Positions 23,560-34,234 of a stretch of 64,000 nucleotides of DNA are shown here, one piece after another. Source of the DNA: Portunus trituberculatus (taxonomy: Eukaryota; Arthropoda; Malacostraca; Decapoda; Portunidae); assembly GCF_017591435.1 (NCBI RefSeq), contig NC_059295.1, forward strand, positions 41,707,782 to 41,771,781, in the 5' to 3' direction. The translations under genes were made by a program, and so were the position numbers. Each line of letters starts with the position of its first letter. Position 1 is the first letter of the stretch. The notes beneath the pieces were generated by a model. That model was not told the origin of the DNA. It was given only the letters and a program-made list of their open reading frames with translations, and made no database searches.

Positions 23560-26395
23560 TATTTACCTAATTGTAACATACGGGAAAAGAGCTATGCTCG
23601 TGTTGTCCCGTCTCCATATCTATTAATGTCCAGCTTTTTCTTAAAATCATGAATATTCCTTGCGTTGACCACTTCCACGTCTAAACTATTCCATGCTTCC
23701 ACCCTTCTATGAGGAAGCTATATTTTTCACATCTCTCCTATAAGTGGCCATTTTAGTTTTTCCCATGCCCTCTCGACATTCTTTCATTCCACATACACAG
23801 ATCTTCCCTATCCATTTTTCCATGCCAATCATCACTCTGTATATTGCTATCAGGTCTCCCTTTCTCTTCTGTTTTCCAGGGTCGGAAGTTGCATTCTTTT
23901 CAGTCTGTCTTCATAAGTCAAATCTCTTAAGTCAGGCACCATTTTGTTGCAGCCCTCTGTACTTTCTCTAGTTTCCTTATGTGTTTCTTTAAGTTCGAGC
24001 CCACTGTATTGTTGCATATTCAAGCCTCGGTCTTATCATTGCAGTAATTATTTTCTTCATCATTTCTTCATCTAAATATACGAACGCCACTCTTATGTTC
24101 CTCAATAAGTTCAATACTTCTCCAATTATTTTGTTTATATGTCTCTCTGGCGATAGGTCATTGGTAATTGTCACCCCAAGGTCTTTTTCTTCATGACTGG
24201 TTTTATGTCTTCATTTCCTATCTTGTACATACTCCTGATTCTTCTTTCACTCTTGCCAAACTCTATTTTCTTGCATTTTGTCGTGTTGAACTCCATTTGC
24301 CATGTACAGCTCCATTTCCATATTCTGTCCAAGTCTTCCTGGAGTAGTTCGCAATCTTTGTCACATCTCACTTTTCTTAACAATTTTGCATCGTCTGCAA
24401 ATAGGCTCACATAACTGGACACCCCATCCACCATGTCATTTATGTAGACCGCGAACATTACTGGTGCCAACACTGATCCCTGTGGAACTCCACTCTCCAC
24501 CAAGCCCCATTCTGATGGTCTGTCCTTAATTATTGTTCTCATTTCTCTTCCTACCAAAAGTCTTCCATCCATTTTAGTAAACTGCCATGCACTCCTCCTA
24601 CCATTTCAAGTTTCCAGATCAGTCTCCGGTGTGGTACCTTATCAAAGGCCTTTTTTAAATCCAGATATATTCCATCAGCCCAACCATCTCTTTCCTGTAT
24701 TACATCTATCACCCTCGAATAGTAACATATCAGGTTTGTCGTGCATGAACGCCCTTTTCTAAAACCAAATTGACACTCACAAAGTATGTCATTTTTCTCC
24801 AAGAAGTCTGTCCATCTATTCTTCACCACCCTCTCACACATCTTAGCTACCACACTTGTAAGTGACACTGGTCTATAGTTCAATGGGTCTCTCTTGTTAC
24901 CTGATTTATAGATTGGGACAATGTTAGCTCTTTTCCAGTCTTGGGGCACTACACCTTCCCTTAATGAGGCATCAATTACTTCACAAACTTTTTCTGCCAG
25001 TTGCTCCCTGCATTCTCTTAAAATCCATCCTGATACCCCATCAGGTCCCACAGCTTTTCTCACTTCTAAACTCCCCATCATATTCTTGATCTCCTCCACA
25101 GTTACTTGAAACTCCTTCATAATCCCTTTCTGTTCCATTACCAGTGGTTTGTCAAAAGCAGTCTCCTTTGTGAATACCTTCCGAAAGCATCCATTCATAG
25201 CCTCTGCCATTTCCTGGGATCTTCACTGCATACTCCATTTACTTCTAAACTTTCAATACTTTCTCTATTTTTGATGTTGTTGTTCACATGTCTGTAAAAA
25301 GCCTTGGTTGGTCTTTACATTTATCAATTATATCCTTTTCTTGTTTCTTTCTTTCTTCTCTTCTAATCAACACATATTCATTTCTTGCTCTTTTGTAACT
25401 TTCCCACTGCTTAATCCGTCTTTTCCTTCTCCACCTCTTCCATGCATCCTCTTTTCTTGTTCTAGCCTTTTCACATCTATCGTTAAACCAGTCCTGCTTT
25501 CCAACTTCTCTATGTTGTCTTATTGGTACAAATTTTTCTCACCTTCTTTGTATATTTTTATAAATTCCTTCCACTTTTCATTTGCTCCTTAGCACTCTTG
25601 AATTTCATCCAATTTGTCTCTTGAAAGAATTTCTTTAGGTTTCCAAAATCTGTCTTGGCATAATTCCATCTTCCCACTTTATATTCTTCATTTCTTCTAG
25701 ATTTCTCTTCATCTATCACCTTGAACTCCAAAACTGCATGATCACTCTTTGCTAAAGGGCACTCCACCCTCATCTCCTCAATGACCATTGGCTCTGTACT
25801 AAAGACCAAGTCCAGTCTTGACGATGCTCCCTCTCCTCCAAACCTAGTATCTTCTTTGACCCACTGAGTTAACACATTTTCCATTGCCAGTGTCAATAGT
25901 GTATTTCCCCATGTTGTCTCTGATCCTTCCATTGACCAGTCCTCCCAACACACCTCTTTACAATTAAAATCTCCCATCATTATAGTTCGTTCACAGCCAC
26001 CCAACATTTCTTCCAGACATGTTCCTGTATCACTTATCATTTCTTCATATTCCTGTACTGACCATGCATTTGTCTTAGGTGGTACGTACACCACTATGTA
26101 GTGCCTCTTTTTCCTTCATTAGTTTCTGCTCTGATCTTTAGCACTTCTGCCTTTCCCATACCTTCTTTCACTTGATCCACCTTTATATCTTTTTAACCAG
26201 CAACATCACTCCTCCTCCCATCTTACCTACTCTATTTCTTTTCCAAACATTATATTTCCTTCTCCAACCATCATCAGGTCTTCTCCTCTCTCAGTTTTGT
26301 TTCAGTAAGACCCACAATATCTGGGTTCTTGTCCCTCAAGTAATCGTTGAGTTCTAAAATCCCGATATCACTCCATTTATGTTGGAATACATTAC
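23560..26395 (-). pseudogene. ORF2 of LINE alpha-4 (endonuclease-reverse transcriptase)
   Basis: Endonuclease: MYSNINGVI-type start near 26390, VPPKTNAWSVQEYEEM, MGDFNCKEVCWEDW, SRLDLVFSTEP and AKSDHAVLEF (25558-26094 is 178 open codons). Reverse transcriptase: VGPDGVSGWILREC, NYRPVSLTSVVAKMCER, FGFRKGRSCTTNL, DLKKAFDKVPHRRLIWK in a 219-codon open stretch (24551-25210), then SGVPQGSVLAPVMF and LFADDAKLLRKV (24171-24572) with intact FADD. The C-terminal part runs to about 23560. Only a handful of indels separate the pieces, so this is one of the youngest alpha copies here. Confidence 0.9.
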
Positions 26396-26409
26396 ATTCC
26401 GCTCATACG

Positions 26410-27348
26410 TAAGTTTCTTTAGTCCTTTCTTGCTGTACTTTTCTGGGTTATGAACCACTTCCTCAGTCTCATATCCAAGATTCTCCAGAAAAACTCTTTC
26501 TTCTCCTCTTCTGTCCTCTCTTCATTTTTTTCAAAGCCTCCTTTCTCAACTCATTTAACATTTCTCTTTCCTTTTCACCGAGATCTCTTCTCAACCAAAT
26601 CTTCCTTGTTGTTTCCTGCTGGGCTAGCCTCCATGACTTCTCCACCAATTCATCTACATCCTTTTGTGACTTAAGTTTGATTCTTATTGGCCTCATACCT
26701 TCTCTTGTGAACTTTCCAATTCTATGGAAGTCCTCTATTTCTTGTACTAGGTCTTTTCCTCCTCCTGCACCACATTAATGATATTATTTATCACCTTTTT
26801 ATGTTTTCTCTCTCTCCATTTTACTCGGTGTCTTATCCTCCTCCACACCAAATATCACCACACATCTCTTTTTGTCTACAGTTTCCCTCACCAATGTCTC
26901 ATTTGATTTAATAACCTTCACCACTTTCTCAGCAATCTTCTCTTCTATGATCTGTTGATCTATAATTTCAGCAAGGCCCAAAGTTTTCTCCCAGACTCTT
27001 TGATTTCCTTTTCCAGACTTGCAACTTTGTAATTTACCTCCTTTCTTTCCACTTCCTGACTTTTTTCCATTCAGCCTGCTTCTCCATCACTTTTCCTAGA
27101 GATTCTCCACATTTTTCGCAATTCACTTTAATTAGCTTAACTTCCTCTTTCAGTGCTTCATTTTCCTTCTTCATATCGGCACACTCTTTCATTACATTGT
27201 CATAACTCGTTTCCAGGCCCCCATACTTTTCAAACAGTTTTTCAATTTTACCTTCCAACTCCAGAATTTTCTTCACATAAGCGCTCTTCTCCATTATTCC
27301 TTGAAATCCTGTGAAGTCTGATTCATCTTTCGAGTTCACGGCCGCCAT
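26410..27348 (-). pseudogene. ORF1 of LINE alpha-4 (coiled-coil RNA-binding protein)
   Basis: The start is placed at MAAVNSKDESDFTGF (27348) because an upstream in-frame Met at 27384 lies in leader-like sequence. A coiled coil follows (ILELEGKIEKLFEKYGG, KKENEALKEEV). Further pieces are NETLVRETVDKKRCVVIFGV (RRM-like strand, 26799-26981) and MRPIRIKLKSQKDVDELVEK with a lysine/arginine-rich end (26469-26696). Frameshifts lie near 27040, 26800 and 26700. The domain order matches alpha-5 ORF1. Confidence 0.78.
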
Positions 27349-27576
27349 GTTGCGCAGATGTAAACAAACCAGCTGATGGCTCAAACGCAGGCTACAGTTT
27401 ATATTTACCTTCCCTGGACATTATTTTGCTAATCAACAGTTAACATGACTATATGGAGACGGGACAAACATTACCAGCTCCTTTCCCACCTTGGTTACTC
27501 TTAGGCAATGGTAACTGTAGAATTAGAGATGATTGCTCTGGAGCTCAGCGACCACATCCGCCATCGACGATGTCCC

Positions 27577-27653
27577 GTGTGTGTGTGTGTGTGTGTGTGT
27601 GTCATGTTGAAACTTGCTTCTTCTTTTTGCATTTTTTATTTCGTGTGTGAAGC

Positions 27654-27718
<65 letters not shown>
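27577..27718. repeat. Two (GT)n tracts between LINEs alpha-4 and alpha-5
   Basis: (GT)13 at 27577-27602 touches the 5' end of alpha-4, and (GT)n at 27656-27718 touches the 3' end of alpha-5. Only 53 bp of other sequence separate them. Two LINEs in the same orientation are thus joined head to tail through CA/GT repeats. Confidence 0.95.
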
Positions 27719-27719
<1 letters not shown>

Positions 27720-27759
27720 CACCTAGTTGTAATTTTACAGGGCCTGGGTATCATACTCG

Positions 27760-30700
27760 TGTGGCCCCGTCTCCATATCTACACACATCCAACTTTCCTT
27801 TAAAACTATGCACACTCCTTGCTGACACCACCTCCTCACTCAAACCATTCCACACCTCCACTCATCTTTGTGGGAAACTATATTTTTTCACATCCTTCAA
27901 GCATATTCCCTTGGCTATCTTTTTAGTTCTATTTAAGTTTTCCTCTCTCAACATCATTTGCTCATTATCCACTTCATCCAGTCCATTCAACAGTTTATAA
28001 ACCTGTATTAAATCTCCTCTTTCTCTTCTTTGTTCCAAGGTAGGCAAATTCATTTCTTTTAATCTCTCCTCATAGGTCATTTCTGCCAATTCCGGAACCA
28101 TTTTTGTTGCCATTCTCTGCAATCTCTCCAACTTCCTTATATACTTCTTTTTATAAGGGGACCAAACCACTCCAGCATATTCCAATCTTGGTCTAATTAC
28201 CATACTAATTAATTTCTTCATCATATCTTTATCCATATAATGGAAGGCTAATCCAATATTTTTATCAAATTATACGTTTCTCCAAACATCTTATCAATAT
28301 GAGCCTCAAACTGCCCATGGTCTTGTATTATCACTCCCAAATCCTTTTCCTTTTCCACCTTTTTCAACACTACTTCTTCACCCATCTTATATGACCCTCT
28401 TGGCCGTCTTCCACTCTTCCCATCTCCATCACATGACTTTTGCTCAGATTAAATTCCATTTGCCACCTCTTGCTCCACTCCCAAATCTTATCCAGGTCTG
28501 CCTGTAAAATTTCACAATCTTCTTCACTCTTCACACACCTACACAACTTCGCATCATCCGCAAACAAATTAATATAACTGTTTACTCCTCTGGCATGTCA
28601 TTAATATATACCAGGAAAAGTATTGGTGCCAGCACTGAGCCTTGTGGGACTCCACTCTCCACCACCAACCAGTCCGACCTTGCATCCCTTATTACCGTTC
28701 TCATCTCCCTCCATCTCAAGTAGTTTTCCATCCACTTTAACACTTTTCCTTTCAGTCCTCCATAAATCTCTACTTTCCATAACAGTCTCTCGTGAGGTAC
28801 CTTGTCAAAAGCTTTCTTTAAATCCAAATATACACAGTCCATCCATCCCTCTCTCTTCTGTATTTTGTCAACCACTCTTGAATAAAAGCTCAGTAGATTT
28901 GTTACACATGACCTCCCTTTCCTGAAGCCAAATTGATGATCCGATAATAACTTATGATCCTCCAGGAACCGTATCCAATATTTCTTTATCACCCTCTCAC
29001 AAATCTTACCGACCACACTTGTTAGAGACTAGTGATGTATCGGATATCCGCCTCCGCCTCCGCCTCCGCGGATCCTCCGCGTTTTATTAACCTCCGCCTC
29101 CGCATTTTCAGATAATGAGACCTCCGCCTCCGCCTCCGCCTCCGCATTTTCAGAAAATGAGACCTCCTCTTGCCTCCGCCTCCGCAATTTAAAACTGCGG
29201 AGGCGCGGATATTACCTACCTGTATTTTCGGCACACAGTTCACCCCAAAATATAGTAAGATGTTTGTTTCATTACGGCGTAACAGTAACATGCAACTGTA
29301 GTACGCAGTACGCACATATGGCCTCTCTGACCGCGTCTGAACGTGAAACATACGCGTATACGGCTCTCATCTCACCCCACCACAGCTAATCTCGCACACT
29401 CCAGACTATGATTCTTCTTTTCATTGGTTGCTGCATCCAATTATTAAGTTATAGATTTGACACTCCAAAACTTGATTACTATCTCCTATTGTACCCAAAT
29501 TTGAGTGAAAAGGAGTAACAATTTCTTTATCACCCTCTCACAAATCTTACCGACCACACTTGTTAGAGACACAGGTCTATAGTTAAGAGGCTCTTCCTTA
29601 CTGCCTCCCTTATAAATGGGCACCACTTCAGCTCTCTTCCACTCTACTGGTACTTCCCTGTTTCTAATGAACACCTTATAATATCATATAATGGATCAAT
29701 CAATTCTTCTCTACACTCCTTCAATAATTTTCCTGAAACTTCATCTGGTCCCATCGCTTTATCATCTTTAAGTTCCTCCAACATTTTATATAACTCCTTT
29801 TTAGGTATCTTAATGTCCTCCATGTGCACATTTCCTTGTACATTCTGTGGCTTTACAAACATTGTTTCTTCAGTAAATACTTGCTGAAACCTATTATTTA
29901 GCAATTCCGCTATATTCTTAGGGTCATCTACTATCCCTTGCTCTCCTTTTAATCTTTCAATGGACTCTCTCTTTTAAGTTTACCATTTATGAACCTGTAA
30001 AACAATTTTGGATGTTCCTTACTCTTGTCTACAATATCTTTTCAAATTTTCTTTCTTCCTCCTCCTTACCCTCACATACTCATTTCTCGCCACTCTATAA
30101 TTCTCCTTATTTAGTATATTCCTGCTCTTTTCCATCTTTTCCAAGCCACATCTCTTTTTCCTTAGCCTTAACACAAGTTGCATTAAACCAATCCTTTCTT
30201 CCTTCCTCTCTCGGTTTATACTTTGGTACAAATTTCATAACTCCTTCTTTATAATATTTCATAAAAATCTCATATTTCTTTTGCACTTCTCTGATTTGTA
30301 ACATCTCCTCCCAATCTAATTTTCTGAAATAATTTTTCAAACTTTCTGTGTCCATCTTTCTATAATTCAATCTACCATTCCTGTATGTCTCCTTCCTTCG
30401 CTGTGTTGTTCCTATCTGCATTTCCATAACCACATGATCACTCTTTCCCAAAGGACACTTGTATTGTATATCTCCACATAGGTACACTTCTCTTGTTAAC
30501 ACCAAATCCAGTCTAGCCGGTTCATCATCTCCTCTATATCTAGTATTTTCCTTCACCCTCTGTTCCATCATATTTTCCATCATTAGATTAAGAAATCTCT
30601 CTCCCATGCTTCTTCTCCAACACCACTTACTAGATTTTCCCAATCCACCTCCTTACAATTAAAATCTCCTACTAGTATCACCTTTCTTTTCCAGATAATA

Positions 30701-31081
30701 CACTTTCCAAACTCTGTAAAGTATCCTTGATCATATTGTCGTATTCCTTAATGTCCAAGAATTTGTTTTAGGAGGTACATAGGTCACCATGATTATTAAT
30801 TCTTTTCCATCACTTTTTATCCTTATGCTTATCACTTCTGCGTTGTTCTTCCCATACCAAACCTTATCCACATTTATTTATTTCTTCGTCATAATCATAA
30901 CTCCTCCTCCACCTTTACTCTCCCTATCCTTTCTCCATATATTATATTTATTATCCAAATTTATCTTTGTTTTTTCATGCAATTTTGTCTCAGTCAAACA
31001 CACTATATCAGGCTTCTCCACTATCATATAGTCTTGCAATTCCAATCTACTTGACAGTATCCCATCTATATTAGTATACAT
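27760..31081 (-). pseudogene. ORF2 of LINE alpha-5 (endonuclease-reverse transcriptase)
   Basis: Starts MYTNIDGILSSRLELQDYM at 31081. Endonuclease: a VGDFNCKEVDW region near 30660 that crosses a frameshift, ARLDLVLTREV and GKSDHVVMEM (178 open codons, 30107-30643). Reverse transcriptase: MGPDEVSGKLLKECREEL, NYRPVSLTSVVGKICERV (up to the insert), then after the insert VGKICERVIKKYW, QFGFRKGRSCVTNL, DLKKAFDKVPHERLL, ESGVPQGSVLAPILF, MFADDAKLC (FADD intact) and the CR1 C-terminus LERLQRMATKMVPELAEMTY (27862-28236). Broken by a few indels and the insertion. Confidence 0.9.
29030..29520. mobile_element. 491-bp insert in LINE alpha-5 with 50-bp target duplication
   Basis: The 50 bp at 28980-29029 (starting ATTTCTTTATCACCC) recur exactly at 29521-29570 and bracket the insert. 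The insert begins TAGTGATGTATCGGATATCC, like a hAT end, followed by repeated CCTCCGCCTCCGC blocks and a GCGGAGGCGCGGATATT inverse copy. The rest has no repeat or coding sequence that I recognise, and there is no matching inverted end at 29520. A hAT fragment would give an 8-bp duplication, so 50 bp points to another mechanism. Confidence 0.75.
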
Positions 31082-31084
31082 TAC

Positions 31085-32118
31085 GGTCCACCCACTGCTC
31101 CTCTAGGGGTTCCTCCGTATTCCTTCTTTCCACATACCACTTTCTGACTCTCTCTCCTATAACTCTCCAAAAAAACTTTTCTTTCCTCCTCAGACCGCTC
31201 ATCATTTTTCCTTCTCGCCTCTTCCACCAATTCCTTATATCTTCTCCTCTCTTCCTCATTTCTATTCTTTCTCACAAACACCTCTTTACAACCTTCTATC
31301 TCTCTTAACTTTGATGTTCTATATAGGACATCCTCCAGATTGTTGTGACTTCAGTACTACTTTAATCGGTCTGCTCACTCCCTCCTTATACGGACCCAGT
31401 CTATGGATCTCTTCCACTTCTTCTTGTAGGTCTTTTTTTTCATCATCATTTAGATTTTTGAACAGATCTCTTACCGTTTTCAATTCTTCCTTAATTCTCT
31501 TAGGCTTATATGTTATATTTTGTTCTTTCATCCCAAATATTAACACACTCTTCTTCTTTTCTGCTATTTCCCTTATCAATGTTTCCTTATTCTTCATTAC
31601 ATTAACCAGTTCCTTGGACCTTTCTTTTTTGTCTTCCTTCAACTGATCTTTAATTATTTCTTGTAATCCAACCATCTCTGCTTCCCTCGACTCAGTCCAT
31701 TGTGTTTTCTTCAGTTCCCATTCCCTTTCAAGCCTTTCATTCTGCTCACTAATCATTTCCTTAAAGTCATCTTTCTCCTTTACTACTCTATCCATTTTCT
31801 CCTCCAACCGTCTCTTGTATTTTTCAACCTCCACCTTCAAATGCATTCTCATCCACCAATCGTTTTCATTTTCCTCCAGTCTCTTAACTCTTTCCTTCAA
31901 AGCCTTGCGAATTCTCTATCCTGCTCCTCCTCACTCCTCTGAACTTTTAATTCCTTCACTAACTCCTCAAATCTCTTCTCCAACATCACCAATCTACCTT
32001 GCAATGTTGCCCCTGTTGAAGCTGGACTCATGCTTTGACTGGCCACTTTCGGCTTTGCTCCCTGGGCCTCATCAACATATTTTGAATTTGGTAATTTATT
32101 CCTTACCGGTCTATCCAT
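31085..32118 (-). pseudogene. ORF1 of LINE alpha-5 (coiled-coil RNA-binding protein)
   Basis: The most complete ORF1. It begins MDRPVRNKLPNSKYVDE (32118), then a leucine-rich coiled coil (RLVMLEKRFEELVKELK…), continues after a small frameshift at about 31900 into a 193-codon open stretch rich in Glu/Lys/Arg (KEDDFKEMISEQNERLERE-like), then the RRM-like block IREIAEKKKSVLIFGMKEQN and SRPIKVVLKSQ, and after another frameshift near 31320 the basic C-terminus VRKNRNEEERRRYKELVEE. ORF1 ends just upstream of the ORF2 start MYTNIDGI at 31081, so the two frames almost touch. Confidence 0.8.
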
Positions 32119-32445
32119 TTTTTCTTACTTTTCCTGGGAACATGTGGGTGTGTGGTCACTGGGGGCCAGGCCTGGTAGTTACGTGTGTGGATGGATGCGT
32201 TGGCGGCTGCTATGGCTGGCCTTTGTGGGTTCCCGCTCTGTCGTTTGGAGTGTGGAGGTTCTCCCACCTCCGATCACTCCCATGTACACGCCACCAGGCT
32301 ACGTTCACTCTGTACACTCGTTCACTCGCTCTGGTCGCCCCTCAATAGCAATAACTATTCTCACTCAAGCACATTGCTTAGCGTGTGGAGTGTTAGTTAG
32401 ATGCCGCTCTTGCGCAGGAGGCACGTCCGCTCTCCACAGAGCACG

Positions 32446-32488
32446 GTGTGTGTGTGTGCGTACGTGTGTGTGTGCTGATATATTGAAG

Positions 32489-32543
<55 letters not shown>
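32446..32543. repeat. (GT)n and (TC)n microsatellites
   Basis: GT-rich tract at 32446-32477 next to the LINE alpha-5 5' end, then a short spacer and (TC)n at 32491-32543. Confidence 0.93.
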
Positions 32544-32546
<3 letters not shown>

Positions 32547-32598
32547 CGCGCGCAATTTATTTTGCGTTTGAAATAATGTATATTTTGCATGACAGGTA

Positions 32599-33640
32599 CA
32601 GGCAAACCCCGTTTAATGAAGGTTCACACAACAAAATTTCGCTACAACGAAGGTTTCGTTTTACTACCATCTGCTCGTTTAACGAACACCAAACTCGCTT
32701 TAACAAAGTTTTATCCAGGTAATTTTTTCCAAATTTGAAAGCCCCACCGTATCACGCAAGCTGACAGGCTTTTGAATACATCAGGAGCTGCTGGTACTAA
32801 GGCCTGCCTCAGGAAAAATCCTGAGACACCTGTAGAATAAAGATGAAGATCAAGCCTCTCGTGGACAACACAGGCGCTGCCGATACAAAGGCCTGACTCA
32901 GAAGAAATTCTGCGTCACCTGTAGCATCAAGCTCAAGATCAAGATCACGCGCACCACTCACTCCCCAGTCAAAACATAACAGCGTCACCAGCAGCTCATC
33001 TTCCCTAGTTCAACTTATCACCAAAATGCCCTGCAATGTGGCTTAATGTTCCTAAGAAGTCCAGGAAGTGTCTTACTCTCAAAGAGAAGCTGGGTATTAT
33101 TCACAGACAAGAGAGAGGCCAGAAAACTAATAACATTGCTTGCCACCATCTTGACTCCATCTACTGTCTACTATTTTCAAGTCAGCAGACTCTATTAAGA
33201 AGGCTGGTGAGACTGCATCTTCCTTCAAAGCTAAAAGAACCACCTGAACTCGTGACCCTACAGTGGATAAAATGGAAAGCCTTGTGGAAATGTGGTACAT
33301 AAGTTTTGTATGCGGTACAATGATGCGCACTTTGTTTACATTCCACAGGTTGCCGGTTAGTGTATTTCCCATTTCACTCTCCCTCCCTTCATAAAGTTAA
33401 GATCATCAACATTATAAAGTTACGTACATACATACATTAGTGTACATTATAATGACTTAAACTACCTAAATGTTTAACTTCATAATTTTTACTTTCATTA
33501 AACCTTTTACTGTACTATGATGCACTCTCGCTTTGCTTACTCTCAATGGAAGTTCAAATCAGGGGTTAAACTTGTTATAATCAGTTCGCTTAACGAAGTG
33601 TTTTTAGAACGTAACCCCTTCGTTAAGCGAGGGTTGCCTG
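32599..33640 (+). mobile_element. Deleted Tigger/pogo transposon copy 1 (1042 bp)
   Basis: Terminal inverted repeats are CAGGCAAACCCCGTTTAATG at the left and CGTTAAGCGAGGGTTGCCTG at the right. TA lies on both sides (32597-32598 and 33641-33642). It holds the N-terminal DNA-binding part of a transposase but no DDE domain, so it is non-autonomous. A roughly 70-bp block (GGCCTGCCTCAGG… / GGCCTGACTCAGA…) is repeated around 32780-32950. The copy at 54473-55502 has the same structure. Confidence 0.92.
33027..33300 (+). pseudogene. Tigger transposase N-terminal fragment
   Basis: Encodes KKSRKCLTLKEKLGIIHRQE followed by RGQKTNNIA, the CENP-B-type helix-turn-helix that opens pogo/Tigger transposases and binds the terminal repeats. 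The second helix is disrupted by frameshifts, and LRRLVRLHLPSKLKE and LQWIKWKALWKCGT are decayed continuations. No catalytic DDE domain remains. Confidence 0.75.
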
Positions 33641-33642
33641 TA

Positions 33643-34020
33643 TATGTTGCCATTTGCTATGCCTGGAGCCACCACTCCCCACCACCCAATGCAAGACACC
33701 TCCTCTGCCCACCCTCACCACCACCAGGCCACAGCCCTCCACCTCCGGCTTCACCGCACTCCCCTCCACCTCAGCCTTTCCCTCACAGCCCTCCACCTCC
33801 GGCTTCACCGCACTCCCCTCCACCTCCGCCTTTCCCTCGCAGCCCTCCACCTCCGGCTTCACCGCACTCCCCTCCACCTCCGCCTTTCCCTCACAGCCCT
33901 CCACCTTTGGCTTCACCGCACTCCCCTCCACCTCAGCCTTTCCCTCACAGCCCTCCACCTCTGCCATCACAGCACCACCACCCAAGAGATTCAGGGAGAA
34001 ATCTCCCAAACTGTAATAAA
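33643..34020 (+). other. Open region with 54-bp tandem repeats, possible transposase tail
   Basis: Between 33700 and 33970 a 54-bp unit recurs about 4.5 times (CCCTCCACCTCCGGCTTCAC, ACTCCCCTCCACCTCAGCC, TTTCCCTCACAG). All three plus-strand frames are open across it. One reads Pro-Ser repeats (SPPPPASPHSPPPPPFP). Another reads PSTSGFTALPSTSAFPSQ repeats and ends ITAPPPKRFREKSPKL with a stop, the kind of low-complexity tail found on some transposases. No upstream catalytic domain is attached and no function can be given. Confidence 0.4.
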
Positions 34021-34097
34021 AAAAAACCCTTAAAATATAAGTAAAATTTTTTATTGTTTTCCTTTTTAGCATAGCAATAGGAAGTGTATTGTAACAT

Positions 34098-34187
34098 ACA
34101 AATATTTTTACACATCCTGATATATAGTATGTGATGAATATAAAATATTTTTACACATCCTGATATATAGTATGTGATGAATATATT
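34098..34187. repeat. Two direct repeats of about 44 bp
   Basis: AATATTTTTACACATCCTGA followed by TATATAGTATGTGATGAATAT occurs twice in a row. Confidence 0.85.
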
Positions 34188-34234
34188 GAGTTTATGGCTA
34201 AAACGTTCATTATTCAATACTGAAGCTTCAAATC

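Larger units (their letters stand above)
23547..27576 (-). mobile_element. CR1-like LINE alpha-4, near full length
   Basis: Minus-strand copy of about 4.03 kb with a 5' leader (27349-27576), ORF1, ORF2 and a 3' end with two ACAATTAGGTAAATAC motifs. Its (CA)n partners are 23497-23546 at the 3' end and 27577-27602 at the 5' end. It belongs to a different alpha subfamily from alpha-1/alpha-3 (for example SGWILRECREQLAEKV where the others have SGRILKECREELASPI). Confidence 0.9.
27719..32445 (-). mobile_element. CR1-like LINE alpha-5, full length, split by a 491-bp insert
   Basis: Minus-strand copy with 5' leader (32119-32445, GAGCGGACG motif at 32423-32432), ORF1, ORF2 and 3' end ACAACTAGGTGAACACAC. 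GT-rich repeat lies at both limits (27656-27718 and 32446-32477). Without the 29030-29520 insert and one 50-bp duplication it is about 4.2 kb. Subfamily close to alpha-1/alpha-3. Confidence 0.9.

Noticed and set aside
31815..32722. Plus-strand ORFs of 177 and 192 codons
   Set aside because: Opposite the coding strand of LINE alpha-5 ORF1 and leader; low-complexity shadows.
33700..33970. CRISPR-like array
   Set aside because: Contiguous tandem repeats without unique spacers in a eukaryotic setting.
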